From Podospora bellae-mahoneyi (Eukaryota; Ascomycota; Sordariomycetes; Sordariales; Podosporaceae): a DNA stretch of 64,000 nt. The stretch is taken from assembly GCF_035222275.1 (NCBI RefSeq), contig NC_085883.1, forward strand, positions 2,852,001 through 2,916,000, given 5' to 3'. The translations under genes were made by a program, and so were the position numbers. Below the pieces are notes generated by a model that saw nothing but the letters and a program-made list of their open reading frames with translations, did no database searches and was not told where the DNA came from. Shown piece by piece: positions 12,055 through 23,837 of the stretch; within the stretch, counting starts at the first letter, position 1; the number at the start of each line of letters is the position of its first letter.

Positions 12055-15000
12055 ATCGAGCTTTCGAAATAGAGCGATGCCACGATGAGACATTTCACCA
12101 GCAACCACATCATCGAGATTCGCTCAGGATCATTGTTTTCTTATTCAAATTGTGTCACACAGCAGGGATCGGCGTTCCGGATGCATCGAGCGACAATCTT
12201 GATTTTTGTCTTTGCTTTTCTTCTCTGTTAAAACAAGGTGCTTTTAGGCATTATGATACCCAATTGACAGGGTCTACACACGACCCTTTCTCTCCAGCGT
12301 GTATCGATTTGCAGGGTTTTTACTGCAAGTAGGGATGGGCGTCTAGTTCTTATTTACTACATTTTTATTCGGCATATACACATTACTGGTGGTTTTCCTT
12401 GGGAACAAAGACGTTAAGGGTACAAACAAACCAGACACACAAACATGGGAAGGCGTTACGGCTTGAATGGATTGATACGACTCCTAGAATATGGAAGCCG
12501 TACATGGCCGATTTTGGAAATGGTCAGGGGACTTTTTTAGCATTGGAATGGGAAATACGTTCAATGGCAGAGACAGACAGCTGGATGGGCGGAATATGGA
12601 TGATAGGCCTTTGTATTCTCACTGATATGATGGGAGGGGTCGTTGCTACTCGGGATACATGTACAACAAGGCAAAATCGAGCTGTCTTTACTGGCATTAT
12701 CGCCAGTGATAGAACCTTGTCCCGGAACAATGCTGCCAGAATGAAATGTGCCAGTAGATCTCTGTCGCTGACAACCAGACCTTACTCTCCTAAAGGTGTA
12801 GCTTTTGGATATCCCGCCATATGGCCTGGACAATGGCTCAAAAATGCTGATAAAAGAAGCAAGAACAATCAACTACCGAAAGCCCCTCTCCGACGCCATC
12901 GGCGGACGAAACCGTCAGCTCTCAGTCTCGCTCCCCTGACCAACCCCCCTGATCATGTATCCACCCCAGCTCAGTCATGATCGCACCCTCGACATTCCCA
13001 CTTGCGATCACTCACATCCCAAGCAAAAAGCCAAGCTCAGTAAAACCGTTTACAACTCCCTTTTGACTTTCTTTTTCTGATCTCAGATTATGCAAGACGC
13101 AATTCCTCTTTTCCCAAGAGAAAAAACACATCACGGAGAACTAAGCCGGACAAGTCACTTCCCAGGGTCCCCGACACACGTTTTCTGTGGTTATTATTCC
13201 ACCCTTCTCCCTTACATCTTTCGGTGTCCAGAAGCAGGAGCAGCCGATACTACTTACCATCGAGTGGAAAAAACATGACGTGAGAAACATGAGAAATAAT
13301 CAAAATCAGGCTTGGCGATCAGTGAAGTCGATACCAGCTGCGATGATCAAGGAAACTGTTAGGCCAGCGCAGAAGAGATGGCAAACACGGGTCGGCACTT
13401 GAATGGATAAGCACAACCTGTATCTGCTGGCAGAAAATTGAGGGAATTACTGTAGCAGTTCTCGCTATTTTCCGGGTGATGGGGTGACGGTGACGGCTAG
13501 GTACGTTAGGCATAATGGTCTGATGACTGATCATAGGGGGGAGGTATGTACGTCAATCGCACTGCACTGGCGAGCAGGGGTGAAAGGCAAGGTTGATAGG
13601 GGAGCTGTTCACGCAGGACAGTGACGTTTCAGCTACAAGTGTCTGGATATTGAAGTTGATAAAAAGGAGCAAAACTGATAGGGGTAGACCTATTGTGGTA
13701 GTTTGATAAGGGTGTGCTTGGGGAGGCTGACGTCAAATGTTTTGTTTACACTTGTAGGCTATAACCCCAACCCTTGGTTTACCCCCTTTTGCCCCTTTTC
13801 TCATGCCGAGACTTCCGCTTACCTCACCTCCTTCGGGGGGTGTCCCCGCTTTCTCTCTCGTATTCCCTTGGTCTTGCTTTCTCCTTCTTTTCGTGTTGTT
13901 TTCAGCACCTCCACTGCTGAAACGTAATGGTTACCATAGCCGCACCACTCACGTCTTTGAGAACATCTTCAAGTTACCCCAGCTAATCTTGACGGGCCGG
14001 CTTCCACCTCCTCGAAATTAACAGCCCTTTCTTCTCATTCTGGCGGGCTCTTTAATCCTGTACAATCGCAGAAAGATCCGAGATACCACAATGCAAATGC
14101 GGGCCATCGAAGGTCATTTTCCTCGCCTCACGCTGACTGTTCTGTCCCACCTACAGCTCGCACTTGCAAACAGAAAGCGAGCGATCGATCTTTCCACCTA
14201 CAGGTCTCCTCGTCTCACCAACACAGCTACACACAGTTGATCATCCGATGCCATCTATCGCTCCTTCACACTCCTTTACCGCAACGAAAAGAGAGAAGAA
14301 CCGATACCTCTCCCTCGACATCTCCTCGCCCGCATCTCATTCAAAGACATCACCTCGACAGCCAAGCCGAAGAAATCTTCTCCTAATCACCTGAGCGACA
14401 AAAATTCCCACTCACACCACACTCGTCGACCCGTCTCACCTCCCTCCCTCCAAGAGACCCATCAGACCCATCCTATCTATCCTACCAAGCCTGTCCAGCA
14501 AAGCAACTAGGTCGATCGCATACCTTTGCCGATCTACAAAAACCTCCGTTGCCTGATCTCCTCTCCAACCTACCCAACTCACTTGACTGCTGTCGATCGT
14601 ATAAATGTGACAAGACTGACTGTATGATCACACCATCATCTGCTCAAGCAGCTACAGCCTCTCGACTACAAGAAAGCGACTGTCAGCTACCTACCAACGA
14701 CCGACAATCGACGATGTGCGGTTAGTAATCATATTCTAGCACACTGACAAAGAGTCGGTAGCACTTTCGTAAGGTAACAGGAGATGATCGATTACCACGC
14801 CGTTCCCAGTTGGCGGGCACGAACAAGAACGGATGGGATTTTGGCCACTGCTGTTTTACCTTATTGGGGTTACACAGTGGTGAGAATAGGTAGGTAGGTT
14901 AGGTAGGTAAGGCAGGTAAGAAGAAAGAAAGATTTGTTTGTGCGGCAGAACTGGAGTGTAGGCGCGAATGGTGATGATGTCAGGCAGGCAACAAGCTGCG

Positions 15001-16203
15001 ATTGGTCTTTCATAGGTCTGTTTTGCTCTTGTAGTTAGCTCTCTTGCTCTGGAATTGGTTAACCTGGGGTACTCCAATCCGAATAAATTCGATTCGGTTT
15101 GCTAGGCAGACTTAAGGTATGTCCTTCGATAGTTAAGAGGCATATTCGGCTAGACTGTCGACTGAGCTGTCTACCTATAGAGCTGGAATCAATGTCGAGA
15201 GGTGATTGTCGTTAAACTTATCGATAAATTACTCGATTAAGTCACCGAACGAACTTCTAATAGAGATAACACGGAGACTGACGATCAGGCTGTCGATTGA
15301 GCTCTTTGTTGAGCTGTAATTACTATTCAAGTAAGCCTGCGGTTGTTAGGCTGCCTGTTGGCTGTGCTGTCTATCGATTAGCTTCAATCAATTGGATTGG
15401 ATACCTAAGGTAGTCTATAGATTGAACTGCCATCGAGTAAGCGGTCTGCCGATTAAGCTGTCTGCCAAGTGATCTGCTGTCGATTGAGCTGTCTGTCGAT
15501 TGAGCTGTCTATTGATTGAGATGTCTATTGATTGAGATGTCTATCGATTGGGGTGCCTGTCAATTCAGTCAGTCGGTTGAGGTAGTTATTCCGAGCAGCC
15601 CTTACCGCTTTCTTATCCTCTCCATTAACCAGCCTATTAGTCAGGGCTTGCTGGACTTATCAGCTTAATAAAGGACCATCGGCTACTTTAACACTGCCAG
15701 CTAGATACCTAGGTCGCATTTTATTCCTTCATCAACACTACAGTTACTTATTTTGTTCGATCGAAGTGTTTTACAATGGCTAGTTAAATTGCGGAGGATG
15801 TCGTCGATCCGGTCCTGGGTCCTGTTGGCGATAAAGCTGTGGATTACTTTAGCGATTGATTAAATACCTCGACAAGACAGCTAATAATTCTTTGAACTAA
15901 TGTTGTCGGTTGCTTCAGCGGCCAAGTCCCCATCATCTCACCAGTTGAGACTTATCCTAAAGTACCGTAGTCTACTAAGTACCTAGGTTACCGAGTTAAT
16001 CATCGATTCAACTTACTTTATAGTTCATCTTTGACGATTGTAGGTCGCACACTGCTATTTCCTAAAGCTCCATATACCCTCATCACCCCCCTCCACATCC
16101 TTCACACCACAAAGTCGCAGCCAGTGTTCTGTTTAACGGCTATTTATTGTCTTGTTCATTCCAGTCATCATCTCATCTACCCATCAACCCCTCTTTATCC
16201 CCC
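12055..16203. other. Gene-free region between vvd and the ceramidase gene
   Basis: About 4.1 kb. One plus-strand frame of 193 codons (12399-12980) has no recognisable domain and is probably chance. Segment 14.0-14.75 kb is CT/CA-rich like a fungal 5' leader on the plus strand, but no coding exon follows it. From 14.85 to 16.0 kb the sequence changes to AT-richer DNA full of CGATTGAGCTGTC-like words, annotated as a repeat. I see no tRNA or transposase. Confidence 0.5.
15488..15567. repeat. Degenerate 16-bp tandem repeat
   Basis: Five consecutive 16-bp units are visible: GCTGTCTGTCGATTGA, GCTGTCTATTGATTGA, GATGTCTATTGATTGA, GATGTCTATCGATTGG and GGTGCCTGTCAATTCA. Looser copies of the same words (GAGCTGTC, CGATTGAG, TCTATCGATT) extend over about 15.15-15.6 kb, suggesting an old minisatellite that has drifted. 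Confidence 0.75.
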
Positions 16204-18465
16204 TCAACTCAGCGTAAAACTATTCGACAGCCCCTCAAAAGCCTTAATACTCCCAATCAACGGCTTCGAATCACCATGATACCTCACCCTATACGTCCCC
16301 GCACTGTCCTCCGTCGCGCTCGTCTCCCAGGTAATCGTCACCTCGCTGTGCCCCAAAGCCCAGTTCGTCCTCTTCCAAGTATACACCAGCTTCCAATCCT
16401 CATCACTCAGCACCCTCGTCCACTGCCCATTGACCTGCTTCTCGACCGCGGCATACGTCCCCTCAAGTCTCAAGTTATTCCTCGGGTTCGCACCCTGGAA
16501 TCGAACACTCACCACCTGACCGCGGGTGTACGACGCAGCAGGCTGAGTGAGGACGTCCCCGAACTTCTTCCCGATGGGCTCGCCGTCAAACGCGACGCCA
16601 GTGATGAAGCTGAGCGAGTTTTCGCGGTTGTCTGGGGGTGCTGGAGAGCCGAAAGTCGGCTGGGAGCTGGAAGACGACGAGAGATACGGCAGGCCACGGA
16701 GGGTGAGGTTGACAAATGCGGGGAGCGCCCACTGACCAAAGAGAGTCGAAGCTCCTTCGTATCGCTGGATCTGGTACTCCTCTGGGGTTGTCAAGTAGTG
16801 GGAGTAAGTGTTTGCTGGACCTCCCAATACGACGTAGGGTTCGGTTCCCAAGGACAGCTCAGAAGCAGCCGCGTTCTTCACAGCAGCCTTCCACCTTCTG
16901 CCAGCCATGGTGGTGACTTCGACAGGAGAGACAACGATAATGAACTGCCCCACACGGAAAGATTGAATATCCATAATGTTGGGGCTCCAGGCATAGGGGA
17001 CGTCCATCTCGCCTACATTGAGGAGGACAGGCTTGGGCTGTTGGCAGGCCTTCTGTTGGGGAGAAGGCGCCTTGAGCAAACCACCGACAACAGACCAGAA
17101 CGGGTTGTTGGGCGCACCGGAGTCGCCCTGGGTGAAGTCAAATGCGCCGGGCCAGTCAGACGTGCCGGCAGCAAAGGAGTGTCCCAACGCAGCAGGGCAG
17201 GTTTGCACGAGAGTGCCGTTGGCAAGGGGAAAGGTGTAGTAGCGCATATCCTGGAAGTAGTGGAACGAGCGGACAGAGGCGCCTGTGACAGGAGTCGATG
17301 AAGAAGCAAGAGAAGTCTAGAGCTGTCAGTTCAAGGAACCTGCTGACGTCGCCAAAAGAAAACTCACATAGAGACTCTTAGCCCCATCAAACTGCCTCTG
17401 CGCAATAATCTCACAGCTCGCCACCCCCAAATCCAACTTTTCAAACGCCGGTCCCCTCGCCCGACAAGCCTGGCTCTTCCCATCCGCACACGTACTCGTC
17501 TCAAAATCGCACATCTGCCCGGACCCATCATCACACCAAGCGCCCAACACATTCGGCGACGAATCCCCCATATTTGCCTGCGAAAACCCAGCCACAAACC
17601 CTTCGGCAACCGCACTGTCACCCCTCACGCTCCTCTCAAAATAATAAGCCGCCAACCCCTTGTTATCCCCCGTCACATGGGTATTATTCCCCTGCATTGA
17701 AGTAGGATGGACCGGAAACCAAGTCAACACCCCGATATTCTTCCCATCCGACGCCCTCTGGAACCTCAACAACGTCATAATCTTTTCCACACTGTCATCC
17801 CCATACTGAGCCCGTTCCGCGGCAGGGTTGGCCAAGTACGAGTACAAACTCCGGTTGATGTTTGCGTCTTCGATTCTGGTGGTGCCAAAGTCGAGGTAGC
17901 CCTCCTGAAGGCCCTCGTGCGCCCGCTTGACAGCCAAAACGGCGCCGTCGACGATAGCCTTGTAACTCTGCTTGTCGAAACCCAAGCTCGTGATTTGGGG
18001 GAGCAAGTAGTTGAACCAGGCTCCGGGACCAGAATGTGAATGTGTGCCGGTAACAGCTACATTGCCGGCTTTGTACATGCTGTACCCTGTCCCTTGGGCA
18101 GTGATGCCCTCCAAAATCCCACGGCGGACGGCGGTATCGCCGGACATGGTATCCAGAACAAGGTAAACAAACCGGTTGGCGGGGTTGGACACCTCCCCGA
18201 TGATGAAGGCGCGAGCGTATAATCGTTGGCGGAGACCAGTGCCAGTTTGAGCTGTGTCGGCGTAACCAGCAAAGTTGATCTCTACCACCGGACCGGTGAT
18301 ATCTGCTTTGCCCACACCGATAAGATACTTGTCGCCGACTGCTCGTTTTTGGGAGCCATGACTGCTGCTGGGGAGGGCGGTAGCTAGCTGCGTGAAGGCA
18401 AGAAGAGCGAACAGGAAAATGCTGGCAAACGTGGACACAATAGTCTGTCCTCTGGTTGGCGACAT
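16204..18465 (-). CDS. Neutral (alkaline non-lysosomal) ceramidase, secreted
   Basis: Two exons on the minus strand, 18465-17368 and 17316-16204, encode 736 residues; the intron (donor GTGAGT, acceptor CTCTAG) is phase 0. The frame stays open upstream to 18633, but the Met at 18465 (MSPTRGQ) puts a signal-peptide-like hydrophobic stretch at the start, so I chose it. Family marks are GVGKADITGP near the mature N terminus, VTGTHSHSGPGAW (metal/active-site histidines, near residue 140), NINRSLYSYLANP, and NMGDSSPN, whose second serine (about residue 303) matches the catalytic Ser of the GDxSPN motif. The C-terminal exon holds the immunoglobulin-like domain. The enzyme hydrolyses ceramide to sphingosine and fatty acid; in fungi it is secreted or luminal. 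Length and motifs fit the family closely. Confidence 0.93.
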
Positions 18466-21400
18466 TGCAACTGACTGACTTGACCAGACCGATCGAGCAA
18501 ACGACCGACTCGGAGAAAGACAGAAAGAGAGGAGGAAGGGAAGAGGTGGTGTCCTGCGATCGTGTGGTTGGGGGGAAGCCATCCACCATTTAATCCAACC
18601 GATCTCCCATGATTCCCCAATCTCGACCACCACCTACCTTACCCGGCCGCTTCCCCAACGAGATTGGTCCACAAAGTTCCATGACAGTAACCATAGGTAA
18701 GGTAGCTCAGACAACCTGTCTCAATGGCCACTTGCATACGCTGCTTGGAGCTAACAAAAGGCCAAGTTGAGTGTAACCTCCCCCTCCCCCCCTGTTCAGC
18801 TATTCCCGGTCCAACAAGTTCAGGTATCTCCAAAATAAAGCTAAAAGGTTGTCGATGGATTATTGGTTCCACGACGTGGTAATGTGCCTTCCCCACAAAA
18901 AGATATTCCGGGAAGTGGGCAGCAAAATCATCACCATGTTAAGCCCTCCTCAGTAAAAAGGCATGTCGATCGGACGTGTTTTCCACTTATGACAGCCTGA
19001 CAGGATACTAGTGAGTCGAGAATGTAACTCTGCTTGCAGCGGTTATCTGTAAGTGCACACACACACATACCTATCGAGACATCATATGGACAAACGTTGC
19101 ACTTGGTTTCCTCCTCCCCTCTGCTCTTCAGCAGCCAACCCCGCAGTCAGTCACTCGTTCGTTCTTTCCTTCTCTTTTTACTCCTGCCTCCTATTCCCAT
19201 CCGCGTGATGCCTTCGCTCCTTCTCCCGCCGCCGAGAGTTCTTGCACTTTTAGTCCCTTCCCAAGACACCACTTGCTCAACCACAAGGAAGCAACAACAG
19301 CGGCAGCTGCTCCTGCACCCCTGACAGCATAAACCTATCACCTTAGCGCATTCGCTTCCCGTCCCCCCCTCCCGTCCAATAAACAATACCGCCTGCAGCA
19401 TCGATCAACACCTTGTTTTTTATTGCTTTTCCCGTCTTTCGTGGTATGGAAGTGGCATGTGCGGTGATGCAATCTCGCAGTTCAGGAACCACATCCCATT
19501 GGGTGTACCTGCCTCCTTCCCGTCTTCAACAAATCCATTGTTCTTTTTCCAGGTTGGCAGCTGACGAACAAGAACCGTTACACTTTCTTAACTGCGGGGA
19601 CGCTTTCTCCCTTCTTTTGCACAGCGGCTTTCTTCAAAGTGACGTCGTAACGAAAATCCGCATCTAGCCGTAGGCGTCTTGTTACCTACCCTCTGGAAGT
19701 GGTCATGCGGATATATAACCCGAATCCAAATTGGCGGTTGACCATCCGAACCTGTGCTGTTACCTCTTGTCCCCTTTCCATAAACAGATTTGGTAGATAG
19801 GTAGTTATCTGGGTGCCACTCGCTGGTTTTCCCATTTCTAGCGACCAGCCCCGTGTATGCACTCTGTACGCCAGCAGGTTGGTTGTGGTGGTGTCGTGTG
19901 GGTGCTAATCTTCAACGTCTTTCTGCCCAAGCCAACCAGATGCTCTTGTCACGGTTTTGTCACCATGGCAGTGGCAAGGGGGGAAATAACTTTTGAAAAA
20001 GCGCAACCTATCGGTATTGAGCATCTCGTCGAGAATGACATTTTTTTTCACAGAGTGAAATTAGAATCATCCTCGATATGTCCCCCCAACTTCTGATCTT
20101 CAGTTGGTGGTCGTGCGACTACCAACAACAACCCTGGCCTATATCCCTACCTACCCCAGCTCCAACCCTTGCTTCGACTGCAAAGAAAGCCAAGCCTCAC
20201 AGATGACACCGTCCCTGAAGTCTCGCTTGCGCGACGGGCCAGCGGCGGGGAGGAGTAGGTGCGAACCAACCCCGCTCACAATACCATCACACTCACTTGC
20301 TCACGTGGTCTGCATTCGATGGTCAGAAAAATAGTGAGGGTATCACAGCTATTCCATTCCCTTCCATCTTCAGGCGTTCAATCAGCATATACGCTACCGA
20401 TACAGCACCTCTCTTCCTTCTACAGATCATACACAGCAGCACCACAACAACCGCCAACTTTCCCACAATCCACCCACCCACCTCTACTCTCTTCCACAGT
20501 CCCATCTTCGCACTAAGTCAGCATCCTCCTCCTCTTGATCCGTTCCCCACCTTCTCCCTCCTTCCACATTGGTCCAAGATATATGGTATATGTTATAGCA
20601 AAAATAAGTAACCGTGCAGGTAAATCTCCTTCTCCTCAGTCAGTCGCTCACCAAACCATCCAACCTTGTAACATCCATCCATCCCACTCACCACACCCCC
20701 CCACACCTTTTATCCTCCAAAACCACTTTTCACATCAAACTCCAACTCATCTCACAATCATTAAAACAAAACGAGAATAAAACCACAGGAAACAATAAAA
20801 AAGCTACTAAAAAGATTTCCCAGCCCCTTGCTATGCTAAAAGCCGTTGCCACCCCCGTCCTTTTCACTCCGATAAGAGAAGAAAAGAGAAGAAAAGAAAG
20901 CCACGAAAAAAAAATACGAAGACTATGTAAAGAATAATGAACATGTCCCGCTTAAGAAATATACATGGTGTTGTGAATGAGAATGAAGCCCTTGACCCCC
21001 CAGAAAAAAGAAAAAAAACTCCCATAAACGCCTCCTTGTCTCGCCTTGTGCAATGAATATGTGTTGTCGCTTCCCATAATCCCTTGTTTCCCCGCCGCCA
21101 TTTGCCTCATCCCTCGGGATGAAGCAGCCCTCCCGTTTCATATACTCGCTGGTATGCTTTTGAAGAAACACACATGCCCCGTTGTCGTCATCTTTCCCGA
21201 AAACAAAGAGAAACCCAAAAGGAGCCGAACCCCGATTACCCTTCTCTTATACTCCCCTTCCCCGCTGGCCTACCGTCGCTGTTGAAAAGCGAGAAAGAGA
21301 AGAAAAAAGACACTTTTCCTGTCCCCCCCTCCCAAGAATCTTTCCCTTCGTGATCGATGAAACCCGTGAAAAACCGTTGAATCGGCAATGTGTGCTGTTT

Positions 21401-21645
21401 AGGTGGATATACATTGGTGTGTTTGCGTGTGTGTGCATGAATGTTTATGGCGGCGGTGGTTGGTATCGTTGTGGTATCATATAAAAAACAGTGCCGCGTC
21501 GTCGTGCTGTCCCATGTGGGACTGTCACTTGGTTCTAGAGACAAGAAAGAAATCTCCGCTTATTTATAGAGGCGGTCGAGCATCATGTCCTTTCCCTGCT
21601 ACTTATTCTCAGTTAGCTCCGGTGTTGCTGAAATCACATGCTGGT
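18466..21645. other. Intergenic region between ceramidase and caf40
   Basis: About 3.2 kb without a recognisable gene. Segments 19.1-19.4 kb and 20.1-20.7 kb are rich in CT and CA and look like plus-strand 5' leaders or promoter DNA, but no coding exon follows. The part next to 21645 should hold the 3' UTR of caf40. It has A-rich runs (20.76-20.93 kb). Confidence 0.5.
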
Positions 21646-22886
21646 TCAGATTCCAAGTTGGCCGCTGGGTTCGACTACATTTTCCTGAAGGTTGACAACG
21701 AGCTGGTGCAGACAACGCTTTGTTGCGGCGTCATCCCGAAGGACGGCGGCAAAAGTGTTGTCTCGCAGAGGCTCTGGGAGGCACTGACGCAACGCCTCAC
21801 GGGCTCTCGCATTATCGCTCAACCTGTTGCGCACCTAGTCAGCGTGACGCTGGTAGACAGCGACCAAGGAGTACTCACCTAAGGAAGCATCGCACAACAT
21901 GCTTCAGGAGCCTAGCCGTTTGCTGTTCGACAAGCTGGCCCACCATGTTGCTCAACACTGTCCCGACCGCATAGAATCGCTCGTATGTGGCGCAAATATA
22001 GTTGAGGCCGTTGTCGTCGAGCAGAATCTTCTGGACAATGAAAATCGCCACCGTCTTGCTGAGCTCGGACCCCGTCTCCATGATGCGAAGACACAGAGGA
22101 ATGATCTCGGTGGTCAACAGGAAGTTGATCACCTCAGTCGAGTCATTCTTAACCAGCGCACCGATCACTCCCAACGACGTGAGCCGCAAGTATTCGAACG
22201 GCCTAGACTTGGAGGTTGTGTTGAGGAACGGATACAGGAAAAGAGGAATATGAGCTGGAGGGTATGTCAGCAAGCATATCCAAAAACAATAAACTATAGC
22301 CGGCGCGCCTTACCGCTTAGGAACAATGTGCGTGTCTCGTTGTGCGACGCAACACACTGGAGGAGAGCCAGCGCGTTGCACACTCTGTTGGAAGCCGCCG
22401 CAGTGAGTTGCGATGGGTTCAACAAGCTGTACACGCTGATGATCTCTTGAAGGAGCGATGTCATGACGCCTAATGTCACTTGTTAGCCTAAAGTATGCCA
22501 GAGAAAGGAGGAAGCGGAGATATCCTACCAAACGAGTGCCACAAGATAAGTGCCAACTCGGGTACCTGCTCCCGCTTCTTGCTGAGCTCCAACAAGGCCG
22601 CCTCGCGCGTGTTCTCATCAAGCAGATCGGCGATGTACTGCAGTGTCCGTCTATTGTCTTCCGAGACGGACGCATCCAACGAGCTCTCCTGCGCGTGGCT
22701 CTGCGCCAGGGCATTGACGCCATTGTGAGCGCCAGCCATGCGGTTGTGATATTGCTGCTGGGCCACATTCACAGCACCCTGAGCAGCGGCCTGGACGTGG
22801 TGCTGGTGCGATGTCTGCTGGTGCATCCAGGCCGAGTCCGCCTGGGGATACTGGTGGTGGCCATATACGTGCGGGTTGGGCATCAT
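21646..22886 (-). CDS. caf40: CCR4-NOT complex subunit Caf40/Rcd1 (CNOT9)
   Basis: Four exons on the minus strand, 22886-22529, 22469-22314, 22254-21879 and 21823-21646, encode 355 residues. Starting at 23000 would add 38 residues. I prefer 22886 because it has a good context (GACAAGATGATG) and the upstream extension reads like leader. The N-terminal about 75 residues are Gln/His-rich. The Rcd1 armadillo-repeat core follows: [85 protein letters not shown]-like and [15 protein letters not shown]. These are near-identical to human CNOT9. Caf40 is a core, non-catalytic subunit of the CCR4-NOT deadenylase and binds peptide motifs of mRNA decay factors. All splice junctions fall inside strictly conserved segments, so the model is secure apart from the start. 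Confidence 0.94.
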
Positions 22887-23837
22887 CTTGTCGGCAGTGG
22901 AAGCGCGTGATTGTGCTGGCGTAGCGAGAGAGGCAGATGAAGACGGAGGTAGGTAGCAGGTAGCGGTTGCGCGATGTGAAATTGTGGAGATCGCAGACAA
23001 GATGGGTATGGTGGTTTCTTTTCTGTTATCTAGTATGGCCGGTTTACTGAGAAGAAGAAGGTGGGACAGTATCGAGAGTGGGTGCGGACGTCATGAGCTG
23101 GGTGCTTGTCGGTCGGTGGTTTGTGTGGTTGAGTGGAAGCTTGGTTGGAGGGGTGGTTAAAGATGGGAGTTTCTTGTCGGGCAGGGTTGCTGCTGGGTGG
23201 AGGATGCATCGAAGCGTCCAGAGTTCAGAGCCGCACTTTGACGGCGGTTTTCGGCTGTCGAGCACGGGCCACTGTGGGGGATTCTCTCTTGCTCCTTGGC
23301 TTGGGCCTATTGGGTTGGGCTGCTCCTTTATCTTGGCAGCCAAGATGGGACTGGCCGTTTGTAAAGCTCGTCCGTCTGCTCTTTGTGTATCGTCCGGAGA
23401 ATTCCTTCCTTGTGTCCGTCCGCAGCAGCTGGTCATCTTCCTCACTTGCATTGCATCATGTGGCCAGGGTTTCTGTCGTCCTATTTACTTGCTCCCTATT
23501 CACTTGCTCCCTAATCACTTGCATCCTATCTAGTGTCATTGTAAAGAGCATCCAGTTTAATATATCACTACAGAATAGATAGCTAATACGAAGAAGAGAA
23601 ATACTGAGAGCTGAACCAGGCCTCAATATGGTAACCTTTTAAAACGCCCAAATCAAATCCCGCCAAACCCGGTGCTCTGGACCGCAGAGACTATCAGACC
23701 GCTAGTCTACCCAAAGGATATCTATCTATAGCAACCAGCCCTAGTATAACTCCCAATACCAAAACAAAACAATCGACCATAACACCATCCCAATGCAATG
23801 CCTCCTCCCAGCCCAATCCCCTTTTCCTTTCCCAAAA
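22887..23837. other. Intergenic region and caf40 5' leader
   Basis: About 0.95 kb between two minus-strand genes. The first 150 bp are probably the caf40 leader. An overlapping in-frame extension to 23000 is discussed under caf40. Nothing else is recognised. Confidence 0.5.

Noticed and set aside
12399-12980. 193-codon plus-strand frame after vvd
   Set aside because: No domain, no intron logic and no leader; it lies directly in what should be 3' flanking DNA. It remains possible as an orphan, but I cannot support it.
15488-15567. CRISPR-like array
   Set aside because: Units are contiguous without unique spacers, and the host is a fungus. It is a minisatellite.
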